Shown here piece after piece: positions 51,909-59,731 of a stretch of DNA of 64,000 nucleotides. The number at the start of each line of letters is the position of its first letter. Position 1 is the first letter of the stretch. Both the position numbers and the translations under genes were made by a program. The DNA comes from Rhodopseudomonas julia (lineage in GTDB: Bacteria; Pseudomonadota; Alphaproteobacteria; Rhizobiales; Afifellaceae): contig NZ_JAUSUK010000002.1 in the NCBI RefSeq assembly GCF_030813515.1, forward strand, positions 1,488,001-1,552,000. The letters run 5' to 3'. The notes under the pieces were generated by a model, which saw nothing but the letters and a program-made list of their open reading frames with translations, made no database searches and was not told where the DNA came from.

Positions 51909-52967
51909 CTAGAGGCGAATACGGCCTGCCGCTTCCCTCTCGTTAAGCTGGGCGAAGAGGTCGATCACCCACTCCGCCTGCTCGCCGAACCCGCGCCGCC
52001 GCACAGCCATGTCCCGGAGTGGATAGGCTGACGAGGTAGCTGCCGCTTCTACGAGGAAGCGTGTTTCCGGCAGCGGTGCGAACACCAGATGGGTCTGTGC
52101 AGATCGGCCAGCCGCGCAGCAAGCAAGCAGCAACGCCTTGCGCGAAGCGGGGACGACCGTTCGGCGTGACACCGAATCGAGCCCCCTGCGTTCGAGCTCG
52201 CGTCCAATCTCGGCATAAAGATAGCAAGCGGCCCTGATAGCGGGCCGGCATCGCCACGGCAAACGTGCAATGCCGCTCGCGGCACGCAGGTAAAGCTCGT
52301 CGGCATAATCGAGGAGCCTTTGGATGACGCGACCGAGCTCCGGAGAGAATTTCGGGTCTTCCAGCCAGATATCGGGATCGATCCCCTCCTCGCGCATCCA
52401 TTCGAGCGGCAGATAGATGCGGCCCGCGCGCGCATCCTCGCCGACATCACGAGCGATGTTGGTGAGCTGCATCGCCACGCCGAGATCGCAGGCCCGCGCC
52501 AGAACCGGATAATCACACTCGCCCATGAGCACTGTCATCATGGCGCCGACCGTACCGGCGACACGTGCCGCATAAGCGTTGAGTTCGCCGATCGTCTCGT
52601 AGCGGCGCCCCTCGACATCCCAGGCGAAGCCGTCGAGCAAGGCTTCCGGCAGGGCGCGAGGTAGGCCATAGCAAAGAACCATCTCGGCAAACGCGCGATC
52701 CGCCGGAACGGCTGCGGGACGTGCCGCATAGGCCGCGTCGAGCCTCGCACGCAGGCGCTCGAGCGCTTCCGCCTTGCCGTTGGAGAGATCCACGGCATCG
52801 TCGGAAAGACGGCAGAAGCCATAAAGCGCATAAGCGGGGCCACGCACCGCCGGAGGCAAAAGAAGCGATGCAGCAAAGAACGTGCGCGAGCCCGTGCGAA
52901 TGAGCTCGCGACAGGCGGCGTGATCGGCAGCTGAGGCCAGACGTTGCTCAGGCCAGCGCGGCAGCAT
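51909..52967 (-). CDS. crtB: Phytoene synthase
   Basis: CrtB joins two GGPP into phytoene. The 352-aa protein has the squalene/phytoene synthase motifs YGFCRLSDDAVDLSNG (first Asp-rich site), YAARVAGTVGAMM, and QLTNIARDVGEDARAGRIYLP (second Asp-rich site). ATG 52967 lies inside the last 20 nt of crtI; longer upstream frames are antisense to nothing useful and overlap crtI. It is coupled to crtI. Confidence 0.95.
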   Translation of the reverse strand: MLPRWPEQRLASAADHAACRELIRTGSRTFFAASLLLPPAVRGPAYALYGFCRLSDDAVDLSNGKAEALERLRARLDAAYAARPAAVPADRAFAEMVLCYGLPRALPEALLDGFAWDVEGRRYETIGELNAYAARVAGTVGAMMTVLMGECDYPVLARACDLGVAMQLTNIARDVGEDARAGRIYLPLEWMREEGIDPDIWLEDPKFSPELGRVIQRLLDYADELYLRAASGIARLPWRCRPAIRAACYLYAEIGRELERRGLDSVSRRTVVPASRKALLLACCAAGRSAQTHLVFAPLPETRFLVEAAATSSAYPLRDMAVRRRGFGEQAEWVIDLFAQLNEREAAGRIRL

Positions 52968-54480
52968 CAGGGACGACCTCATCGAGAATGCGGGCGGAAG
53001 ACAGAACACCCGGCAGGCCGGCTCCCGGATGCGTGCCTGCACCCACGAGATAAAGCCGGTCGACCTCTTCGCTCTTGTTATGGGGACGGAACCAGGCGCT
53101 CTGCGTGAAAACAGGTTCCAGCCCGAAGGCGGCACCATTGAGCGACAGAAGCCGATTGCGGAAGTCCAAAGGCGTCGTCATGCGCGAACTGATGACATGC
53201 GATTTCAGGTCCGGCAGGATGGTCTTGCTCAGATGTTCTTCGATCGTCTGGCGATAAGCCTCCGCTTCGGTGCGCCAATCGGTGTTGCCGCCGAGATGCG
53301 GGACCGGAGACAGCACGTAAAATGTGTCACATCCAGCGGGCGCGAGCGAAGGATCCGTCGCCGTCGGCCGATGCAGGTAGAGACTGAAATCGGGCGCGAG
53401 ACGTTTCTTATCGAAGATATCGCTGAGCAATTCCCGGTAGCGCGGGCCGAGCAGGATCGTGTGATGAGCCACGTCTGGATAGGTGCGATCAGTGCCGAAA
53501 TACCAGACGAAGAGGCTCATCGAATAGCGTGCGCGATCGATCTTTTCGTTGGTCCAGCGACGCCGCTTCACGCTGCGCAAAAGCTTGCGATACGTGAAGG
53601 CCGAATCGGCATTGGAAACGACGACATCGGCAGCGATCGTCTCTCCCGAGGCGAGGCGAACGCCGCAGGCGCGCCCATTCTCGACCAGGATCTCGTCGAC
53701 CTCGGCATTGAGACGGACCTCGTTGCCCTGATGCGCGACCAGGCCCGCCATCCCTTCGATCAGCGCGCCCGTTCCACCCATGGCGAAATGCACCCCCCAA
53801 TGCCGCTGTAGGAAGGTGATCATGGCGTAGATCGACGTGGTCCGGAAGGGGTTGGCGCCGATGAAGAGCGGATGAAAGGACAGCGCGATACGCAGGCGCT
53901 CATCCTTCACATAACGCGAGACGCAGGAATAAACGCTGCGGAAACTCTGCAGCCGCACAAAATCCGGCAGCACCTTGGCCATATCGAGCAAGGAGCCGAA
54001 CGGCACATGCGCAAGTTGTTCGAACCCGACGCGGAAGATCGCCTCGCTTTCGGCCATGAAACGGTCATAGCCTTCCACATCCTGCGGCGAGATACGCGCG
54101 ACTTCCTTGCGCATGACGTCCGGATCGGAAAACTCTTCGAACGTCGTGCCGTCGGCGAAGATCAGCCGATAGAACGGGCTCAACGACTTCAGCGTAATAT
54201 CGTCGGAAAACTCACGGCCGGCCAGGCGCCAGAGTTCTTCGAAGAGAAAAGGCGCCGTGACGATGGTCGGCCCGGCATCAAAGGTGAAGCCGTCCTGGCG
54301 AAAGACGTAGGCACGACCGCCCGGTTGATCGAGCTTCTCAAGAACCGTTACGCGGTATCCTCGAGCGCCGAGACGGATGGCCGCGGCAAGACCGCCGAAG
54401 CCGCTGCCGATAACGATCGCATGCGGGCGACGCTCCGCCATCTCAGCGACCGGAATTGAAGCTGAAGCACGTGTCAACAT
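52948..54480 (-). CDS. crtI: Phytoene desaturase
   Basis: CrtI desaturates phytoene three or four times to neurosporene or lycopene. The 510-aa flavoprotein has IVIGSGFGGLAAAIRLGARG (FAD), TFDAGPTIVTAPFLFEELW and the C-terminal VGAGTHPGAGLPGVLSSAR. Two starts are possible: ATG 54480, which lies within the PpsR palindrome, or ATG 54441 (MAERRPHAIVIGSG), which would fit better if the promoter overlaps 54480. With CrtC, D and F it should lead to spirilloxanthin. Confidence 0.95.
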   Translation of the reverse strand: MLTRASASIPVAEMAERRPHAIVIGSGFGGLAAAIRLGARGYRVTVLEKLDQPGGRAYVFRQDGFTFDAGPTIVTAPFLFEELWRLAGREFSDDITLKSLSPFYRLIFADGTTFEEFSDPDVMRKEVARISPQDVEGYDRFMAESEAIFRVGFEQLAHVPFGSLLDMAKVLPDFVRLQSFRSVYSCVSRYVKDERLRIALSFHPLFIGANPFRTTSIYAMITFLQRHWGVHFAMGGTGALIEGMAGLVAHQGNEVRLNAEVDEILVENGRACGVRLASGETIAADVVVSNADSAFTYRKLLRSVKRRRWTNEKIDRARYSMSLFVWYFGTDRTYPDVAHHTILLGPRYRELLSDIFDKKRLAPDFSLYLHRPTATDPSLAPAGCDTFYVLSPVPHLGGNTDWRTEAEAYRQTIEEHLSKTILPDLKSHVISSRMTTPLDFRNRLLSLNGAAFGLEPVFTQSAWFRPHNKSEEVDRLYLVGAGTHPGAGLPGVLSSARILDEVVPDAAALA

Positions 54481-54489
54481 AACCTGACA
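54472..54489 (-). promoter_or_regulatory. Perfect PpsR palindrome at crtI
   Basis: TGTCAACATAACCTGACA is an exact TGTCA-N8-TGACA match to the PpsR/CrtJ consensus. On the minus strand it ends in TTGACA, a consensus -35. It overlaps the first possible crtI start codon. Confidence 0.8.
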
Positions 54490-54566
54490 TGTACACCTGA
54501 GAGGGCGTTTCGCGCAACGCGGCTCAAGGCATCACGGCCGCGACAATTCCGGCCCATCGCGCCGCC

Positions 54567-55460
54567 TCAGGCGTCAAAAACTCGCGTTTCCTCCCGGACC
54601 AGGCGGAAGATGAGGTCGGCCACCTGCCCCGGCGCTTCCTCATGCGCGAGATGACCAAGACCGCGGAGATACTCGACTCGGGCAGACGGCAAGATGTCTT
54701 TGACACGAAATGCGGTCGAGGGATCGATGGAACCATCCTCACCGCCGGTAACGAGAACGAGTGGCGTCTTGAGCTTCGGGAGATCACGCTCCAATGGGCC
54801 GAGCTCCCAATTTGCCATCATGTTGATTGCCGCCCAGACATGACCGGTGTTGCGGGCAAGCATTTCGTACCAGTCGATGTCCTTTTGGCTCAGTTTCGAG
54901 CCCGTTCCGTCGATCAACCGTTTGACCGCGTTCTCGTCCCGATCGGCGCTCCAGGCAAAAAAGCGCGCTGACAGTGACGTGCGTGCCAGGATCTTCGCCA
55001 CGGGCGAGAAAAACTGCCCGGCCATCCCGGACAAAGGCAGAATAGCCCCGTTGAGACTGATCAGAAGGTCGGAATCCAGATGTCTGTCGAGATCCATACG
55101 CATCAGGATGGCCGCGCCCGCCGAATGCCCGGCAACGATGGTCGGACGCACGGCAAGAACATCGAGCAACCCTGCCACAGCATCGGCCATTCCCGGCATC
55201 GACAGCCGATGAGCCGCCGGCGTCGAGGTGAAGCCGTGTCCGGGAAGATCCATAGCCGTGACCGAAAAGCGCTCGGCCAGAAGCGGAAGGATCGCACCCC
55301 AGGAATGGGTCGTGGCGCCAGTGCCGTGAAGGAGCACAAGCGACGGCCCCTCCCCCATTTGTTGCACATGCCAGCGCAGCCCCGCCGCATCGACAAAGCG
55401 GCTCGCGGCCCGGTTCGGCCAATTACGGCCTTCCTTCTCCCAGTCGAGCTTCCTGGTCAT
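54567..55460 (-). CDS. bchO: BchO, alpha/beta hydrolase associated with Mg chelatase genes
   Basis: The 297-aa alpha/beta hydrolase has VLLHGTGATTHSWG, the nucleophile elbow GHSAGA, and the catalytic-His region LGHLAHEEAP, so its triad looks intact. BchO is conserved after bchD in purple bacteria and is suspected to help Mg-chelatase or pigment handling; its reaction is unknown. It lies 62 bp after bchD on the same strand. Confidence 0.93.
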   Translation of the reverse strand: MTRKLDWEKEGRNWPNRAASRFVDAAGLRWHVQQMGEGPSLVLLHGTGATTHSWGAILPLLAERFSVTAMDLPGHGFTSTPAAHRLSMPGMADAVAGLLDVLAVRPTIVAGHSAGAAILMRMDLDRHLDSDLLISLNGAILPLSGMAGQFFSPVAKILARTSLSARFFAWSADRDENAVKRLIDGTGSKLSQKDIDWYEMLARNTGHVWAAINMMANWELGPLERDLPKLKTPLVLVTGGEDGSIDPSTAFRVKDILPSARVEYLRGLGHLAHEEAPGQVADLIFRLVREETRVFDA

Positions 55461-55522
55461 CCGACGAATCGCCCTCGCATCACTCCACCAGCCGTCATTC
55501 TCGTCGCCACACGTCGAGCGGA

Positions 55523-57328
55523 CTATGCCGCTGCCGGCACGTTCGAGGAAACGGCACGCACCGCCTGCGAGAGGCCTTCGGCATCCGCATAGGGCAACGG
55601 CAGATAGATCGCAGCCATTTCCCCGGCAAGCTTCTCCGCCTTCGGTTGCGGCCTTGGCGAAGTATCGACGAGAACGGCGCGAAAACCAGCCAGACGAAAG
55701 GCCCTGGCGGAGGCCAACGCATCCTCCTCGGCCTGAGAACGCCCCGGCTCGCCGTCACGCGCGATATTGGCGCGTCCATCGGTCAAGAAGACGATGCTCG
55801 GCGTCTGGCCCTTGCGTTTGACGCTATCGGCGAGGGCCGCGGCCGCATCGATCGCCGTCGCGAGCGGGGTACCACCTCCGCCCGGCAGCCCTGCGAGGCT
55901 GCGCTTGGCGCGCGTCAAAGACCGCGTCGGGGGCAGAAGGAGCTCGGCCTCACGTCCGCGAAAGGCGATCAGCGCCACCTGGTCGCGGCGCACGTAGCAA
56001 TCGGCCAAGAGGAGCTCGACGGCCCCCTTGGCCTCGGCGAGGCGATGCAAGGCCGCCGAGCCCGACGCATCGACGACAAAGATGGTGGCCGTCTCCGACC
56101 GCTCCTTGTGACGCGAGATGCGGAAATCGTCGCGCCGAACCTCGACGCGTGCCGGACGTTTGCCTGGTTCGAGCACCTCCCCGCGCGCCGTTCGGCGGAT
56201 CGGCTGCCAGGGAGCGGCAGCACGCAACGTCTCCACGACATTGAGGCGCATCCCATCACGCAAATCGCCCTGTCGCGTACCGATCGGCCGGCCGCGCGTC
56301 TTCGACTGTTTTTGCGCGCCCGCCTTGCCCCCGGCCGAAGAGCCGCGGTTGTGGCGGTCGAGCCCCATCTTCAACATGGCCAGGAGGCCCGGCGGAATGG
56401 CAGCCTGTGCGGCTTCCAGGATCACGTCATCGAGCGGCTTGTCCTTGGCCTCCGATTCGTCCTTCTGCTCGGTTTCTTCCGGAGGTTCCTGCGGCTCGGG
56501 CGGTTGTTCCTCGGTGGATTCGTCCTCCGGATCCTCCATTTGCGGGATCATCGTGGCGCGCGGCGCCAGAACGAGACGAGCGGCCGTCTGCAGGTCCACC
56601 TCGCCGACCGAATCTTCGCCGCACAAGGCAGCGTGCGCCTTTGCGGCCCGTGCGGCCAGCATTGGCGCGCGCAGAGAGCCGATCCCAAGTGCCATCGCCG
56701 TCGTGCACAGCGCCTGCAGCGCCTCGTCGGAGAGGGCCACGGCGCTGAAACGCGCAGCGGCGGCCGTCACCTCTTCCGCCGTCACAACGGAAGGCTCAAG
56801 ATCCCGCAAGGTGGCGCCGGAAAGATCGATATGGAAGGCGAGCCGGTCCATGAGCGCGGCGGGCGGTCGCTCCTCTTGCGACAAGCCCTCATCGAGGGCG
56901 ACGACGCCGAAACGGCTTGGCGTCCGCAACGCAAGGCCATCGCGTTCGAGAACGACTTCGCCGGCATCGAGTGCGGCGACGAGATGAGCGGCCTTGTTCA
57001 GTTCCATGCGCTCCGCCATGGCGAGAACGACGACGCCACCATCGGCCGCGGCGAGGATGCCACGCTCGGCGACCGGACGCCCGGCGCGCAGGGTCGCCGT
57101 CAGATCCAGCCCGCCCAAAATGCGGCTCTCGCTGGCATGCAGCGGCACCCGGCGCATGGGAGCCTCATCGGGCAAAAGAGCACGCAGAGCTTCAAGCCAG
57201 GCATCGCGGCCCGGGCCTGCGAGAGAGCGTATCGCAGCACCGCCGAGCTGCGCAGGGGCAACGGCGAACAATGCCGCGGCAAGAAGCGCATCGCCCCAAA
57301 TCGGATCTTCTGCTGAGCGCTCGCTCAT
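55523..57328 (-). CDS. bchD: Magnesium chelatase ATPase subunit D
   Basis: BchD links the BchI AAA+ ring to BchH. The 601-aa protein has a degenerate AAA+ domain, a Pro/Glu-rich acidic linker (EDPEDESTEEQPPEPQEPPE) and a C-terminal integrin-I domain with MIDAS DASGSAA and VFLTDGRAN. ATG 57328, with GAAGGTG upstream, is 13 bp after the bchI stop; the longer frame starting at 57466 overlaps bchI. Confidence 0.96.
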   Translation of the reverse strand: MSERSAEDPIWGDALLAAALFAVAPAQLGGAAIRSLAGPGRDAWLEALRALLPDEAPMRRVPLHASESRILGGLDLTATLRAGRPVAERGILAAADGGVVVLAMAERMELNKAAHLVAALDAGEVVLERDGLALRTPSRFGVVALDEGLSQEERPPAALMDRLAFHIDLSGATLRDLEPSVVTAEEVTAAAARFSAVALSDEALQALCTTAMALGIGSLRAPMLAARAAKAHAALCGEDSVGEVDLQTAARLVLAPRATMIPQMEDPEDESTEEQPPEPQEPPEETEQKDESEAKDKPLDDVILEAAQAAIPPGLLAMLKMGLDRHNRGSSAGGKAGAQKQSKTRGRPIGTRQGDLRDGMRLNVVETLRAAAPWQPIRRTARGEVLEPGKRPARVEVRRDDFRISRHKERSETATIFVVDASGSAALHRLAEAKGAVELLLADCYVRRDQVALIAFRGREAELLLPPTRSLTRAKRSLAGLPGGGGTPLATAIDAAAALADSVKRKGQTPSIVFLTDGRANIARDGEPGRSQAEEDALASARAFRLAGFRAVLVDTSPRPQPKAEKLAGEMAAIYLPLPYADAEGLSQAVRAVSSNVPAAA

Positions 57329-57341
57329 CACCTTCGCACCT

Positions 57342-58367
57342 TTAAGCGCCGAAAAGCTCCTCAAGGGCGCGACCGACGCGCACCGAGGAACCGGAATCGT
57401 CGAGGGGATTGCGCCGCAAGCGGTGTCGGAGTGCCGGTGGCGCCACCTGACGCAAATGTTTGTCACCCACTTCCGCGTCGCCTTCGAATGCTGCGAGCGC
57501 CCGTGCGGCCCGCATCAGCGTCAGCTCGCCCCGCAGACCGTCCGTGCCAAGCGCCATGCACAACTCGGCCGCGCGCTCCAAAGCCTTGTCAGGAACAGAC
57601 ACATCGCCAAGACGCTTGTGCGCAGCGGTCAGACGCGAACGCAGCTTGCCGTCGCGGCGCTTCCAGTGCTCGACGAACGCAGCGGGGTCATGTTCGTACG
57701 TGTCACGACGGCGGATCACGTCGATGCGCGTCGGCAAATCCGTCGGGGTCTTCACTTCGACGGAAAGACCGAAACGGTCGAGAAGCTGCGGGCGCAGCTC
57801 GCCTTCTTCCGGGTTGCCGCTGCCCACGAGCACGAAGCGGGCGGGATGGCGAACGCTCAAACCTTCGCGCTCGACGACGTTCTCACCGGAGGCGGCGACA
57901 TCGAGGAGAAGATCGACGAGGTGGTCCTCGAGAAGGTTCACTTCGTCGATATAGAGAAAGCCGCGATGCGCACGGGCGAGAAGACCGGGCTCGAACGCCT
58001 TTTCGCCCTTTGTGAGCGCCAGTTCGAGATCGAGCGCCCCGACCACGCGGTCTTCGGTCGCTCCGAGCGGCAGATCGATCACGGGAACCGGGACCTGGCG
58101 CGTCTTCAAGTCGCCTTCCGCCGCTTTCTCCTTACAGCTGTCGCAGAAAGCGCCCGGATTGGCGGGATCGCAGCCATAGGGGCAGCCCACGACGACACGC
58201 ATCTTCGGCAGCAGAGCCGCCAATGCGCGCACCGCCGTAGACTTTCCGGTGCCCCTGTCTCCGAAGACGAGGACACCGCCGATGGATGGGTCGATCGCCG
58301 CCAGAAGCAGCGCTGTCTTCATCTCGTCCTGGCCGACGATGGCGGAGAAGGGAAACGGCATTGCCAT
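57342..58367 (-). CDS. bchI: Magnesium chelatase ATPase subunit I
   Basis: BchI is the hexameric AAA+ motor of Mg chelatase. The 341-aa protein has [17 protein letters not shown], Walker [10 protein letters not shown], Walker [12 protein letters not shown], and [19 protein letters not shown] (sensor and Arg finger). It is followed by bchD and bchO. No clear PpsR site is seen upstream. Confidence 0.97.
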   Translation of the reverse strand: MAMPFPFSAIVGQDEMKTALLLAAIDPSIGGVLVFGDRGTGKSTAVRALAALLPKMRVVVGCPYGCDPANPGAFCDSCKEKAAEGDLKTRQVPVPVIDLPLGATEDRVVGALDLELALTKGEKAFEPGLLARAHRGFLYIDEVNLLEDHLVDLLLDVAASGENVVEREGLSVRHPARFVLVGSGNPEEGELRPQLLDRFGLSVEVKTPTDLPTRIDVIRRRDTYEHDPAAFVEHWKRRDGKLRSRLTAAHKRLGDVSVPDKALERAAELCMALGTDGLRGELTLMRAARALAAFEGDAEVGDKHLRQVAPPALRHRLRRNPLDDSGSSVRVGRALEELFGA

Positions 58368-58586
58368 GTTTGTTCAACCTTGCGGCTTGGGCCGATACGC
58401 GCCCGAAATGTCAGCTTCGCAGCTCAACATCCGACCGGCTGACGCCGGGCCGGACAACGACGGGCTGACGCCGCAGCGCTCGCCCAGGTTCATGAAAGGA
58501 TTGAGACTTTTTCGAAAGAGAGACGCCAGATGAAACACCATCCTCACAAGCCAGGAACGCAAAATCAAGCTTTCCGCCAGCAAGGC
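58368..58586. other. Noncoding gap upstream of bchI
   Basis: The 219 bp between ispH and bchI hold the bchI leader. I see no convincing ORF, PpsR palindrome or terminator in it. Confidence 0.5.
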
Positions 58587-59546
58587 TCAGGCATCGGCCA
58601 GAGCCTCTCGAAGAAGTCTCTGAGGCAGTTTGAAGTGAACTCTTTCTTCGATTCCGTCCAGGGTTTCTACATGAAGTGTGCGGAAAGTTCGCAGCCAAGT
58701 CAGGACCGCTTGAACGCTCGCCTCCGGCGCCGAGGCGCCGGCCGTGACGCCGAGCCGATCAACGTCCTGAAGCAATGCCGGATCAAGCTCGTGCGGTGCC
58801 TCGATCAGATAGCTCGGTATGCCCGACGCCTCTCCGAGTTCACGCAACCGACTTGAATTGGAGCTGTTGGCGGAGCCCATCACGACCAGCATTTCGACAC
58901 TGTCGGCGAGATCCAGCACTGCCGTCTGCCGGTTCTGTGTCGCATAGCAGATGTTGCGCGTCTCCGGCCCGACGATCGAAGGAAAGCGGGCCTTCAAGGC
59001 CGCAATGACGTTGCGTGTGTCGAGCAGGCTCAAGGTCGTCTGGGTGATGTAGGCCACGCGCTCGGGATCCGCGACATCGATCTTAGCCACCGCCTCGGGC
59101 GTCGACAGGATGTGGAGACGACCGTCGATCTGGCCGCGCGTGCCCTCCACCTCGGCATGACCGGCATGTCCGATGAGCACCACGTCGTAGCCTTGCGCGG
59201 CGTAGCGGCGGCCTTCCCTTTGCACCCTTTGAACGAGCGGGCAGGTCGCATCGACCACGTCGAGCTTCTTCGACGCGGCGCGATCGGCAACCGCGCGGGA
59301 CACACCATGCGCGCTGAAGACGGTGATCGAGCCGTCCGGGATCTCGTCTGTCTCCTCCACGAAGACAGCGCCGCGCTCCTTGAGCGCGTCGACAACCTGC
59401 TGATTGTGAACGATCTGGTGACGCACATAGACGGGGGGGCCATAAAGCGCGAGCGCGCGCTCCACGATCGTGATCGCACGTTCCACGCCCGCGCAGAAAC
59501 CGCGTGGCTGAGCTAGGATCACCCTCAGAGACCGTCCTGTCGCCAT
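58587..59546 (-). CDS. ispH: 4-hydroxy-3-methylbut-2-enyl diphosphate reductase
   Basis: IspH (LytB) is the last enzyme of the MEP pathway, giving IPP and DMAPP. The 319-aa [4Fe-4S] protein has its three cluster Cys in PRGFCAGVERA, DATCPLVQRV and RNICYATQNR. ATG 59546 has AAGAGG upstream. It lies at the edge of the photosynthesis cluster next to bchI and carries its own perfect PpsR palindrome, linking isoprenoid precursor supply to phototrophic growth. A second housekeeping copy may exist elsewhere. Confidence 0.95.
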   Translation of the reverse strand: MATGRSLRVILAQPRGFCAGVERAITIVERALALYGPPVYVRHQIVHNQQVVDALKERGAVFVEETDEIPDGSITVFSAHGVSRAVADRAASKKLDVVDATCPLVQRVQREGRRYAAQGYDVVLIGHAGHAEVEGTRGQIDGRLHILSTPEAVAKIDVADPERVAYITQTTLSLLDTRNVIAALKARFPSIVGPETRNICYATQNRQTAVLDLADSVEMLVVMGSANSSNSSRLRELGEASGIPSYLIEAPHELDPALLQDVDRLGVTAGASAPEASVQAVLTWLRTFRTLHVETLDGIEERVHFKLPQRLLREALADA

Positions 59547-59562
59547 GAGCCTCTTTATAGGC

Positions 59563-59602
59563 AATCTACACCGACGGCGTAATGTGTCACGTCGGTTTGA
59601 CA
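59563..59602 (-). promoter_or_regulatory. ispH promoter with perfect PpsR palindrome
   Basis: TGTCACGTCGGTTTGACA (59585-59602) is an exact TGTCA-N8-TGACA palindrome. On the minus strand its end GTGACA (59585-59590) and TAGATT (59563-59568), 16 bp apart, make a plausible -35/-10, about 17 nt ahead of the ispH start. Confidence 0.75.
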
Positions 59603-59731
59603 CTGTGACGGATTGCCGTCATCCGAAGCACGGCTCTCCCGAGCGATTAACTCCCCTTTATCTGAAAAGATGGACAAAGCTTTTACTGCTTGCCGGCAGG
59701 TTTGCGTCGGGGGAACCAAGAGGACAACGTC

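Noticed and set aside
55646-57316. 556-aa plus-strand ORF opposite bchD
   Set aside because: Antisense to bchD, which has AAA+, linker and MIDAS features.
58368-58586. PpsR site upstream of bchI
   Set aside because: Candidates such as TGTCAGCTTCGCAGCTCA do not meet TGT-N12-ACA on either half.
58530-58856. 108-aa plus-strand ORF near the ispH 3' end
   Set aside because: Mostly antisense to ispH with no family or good start.
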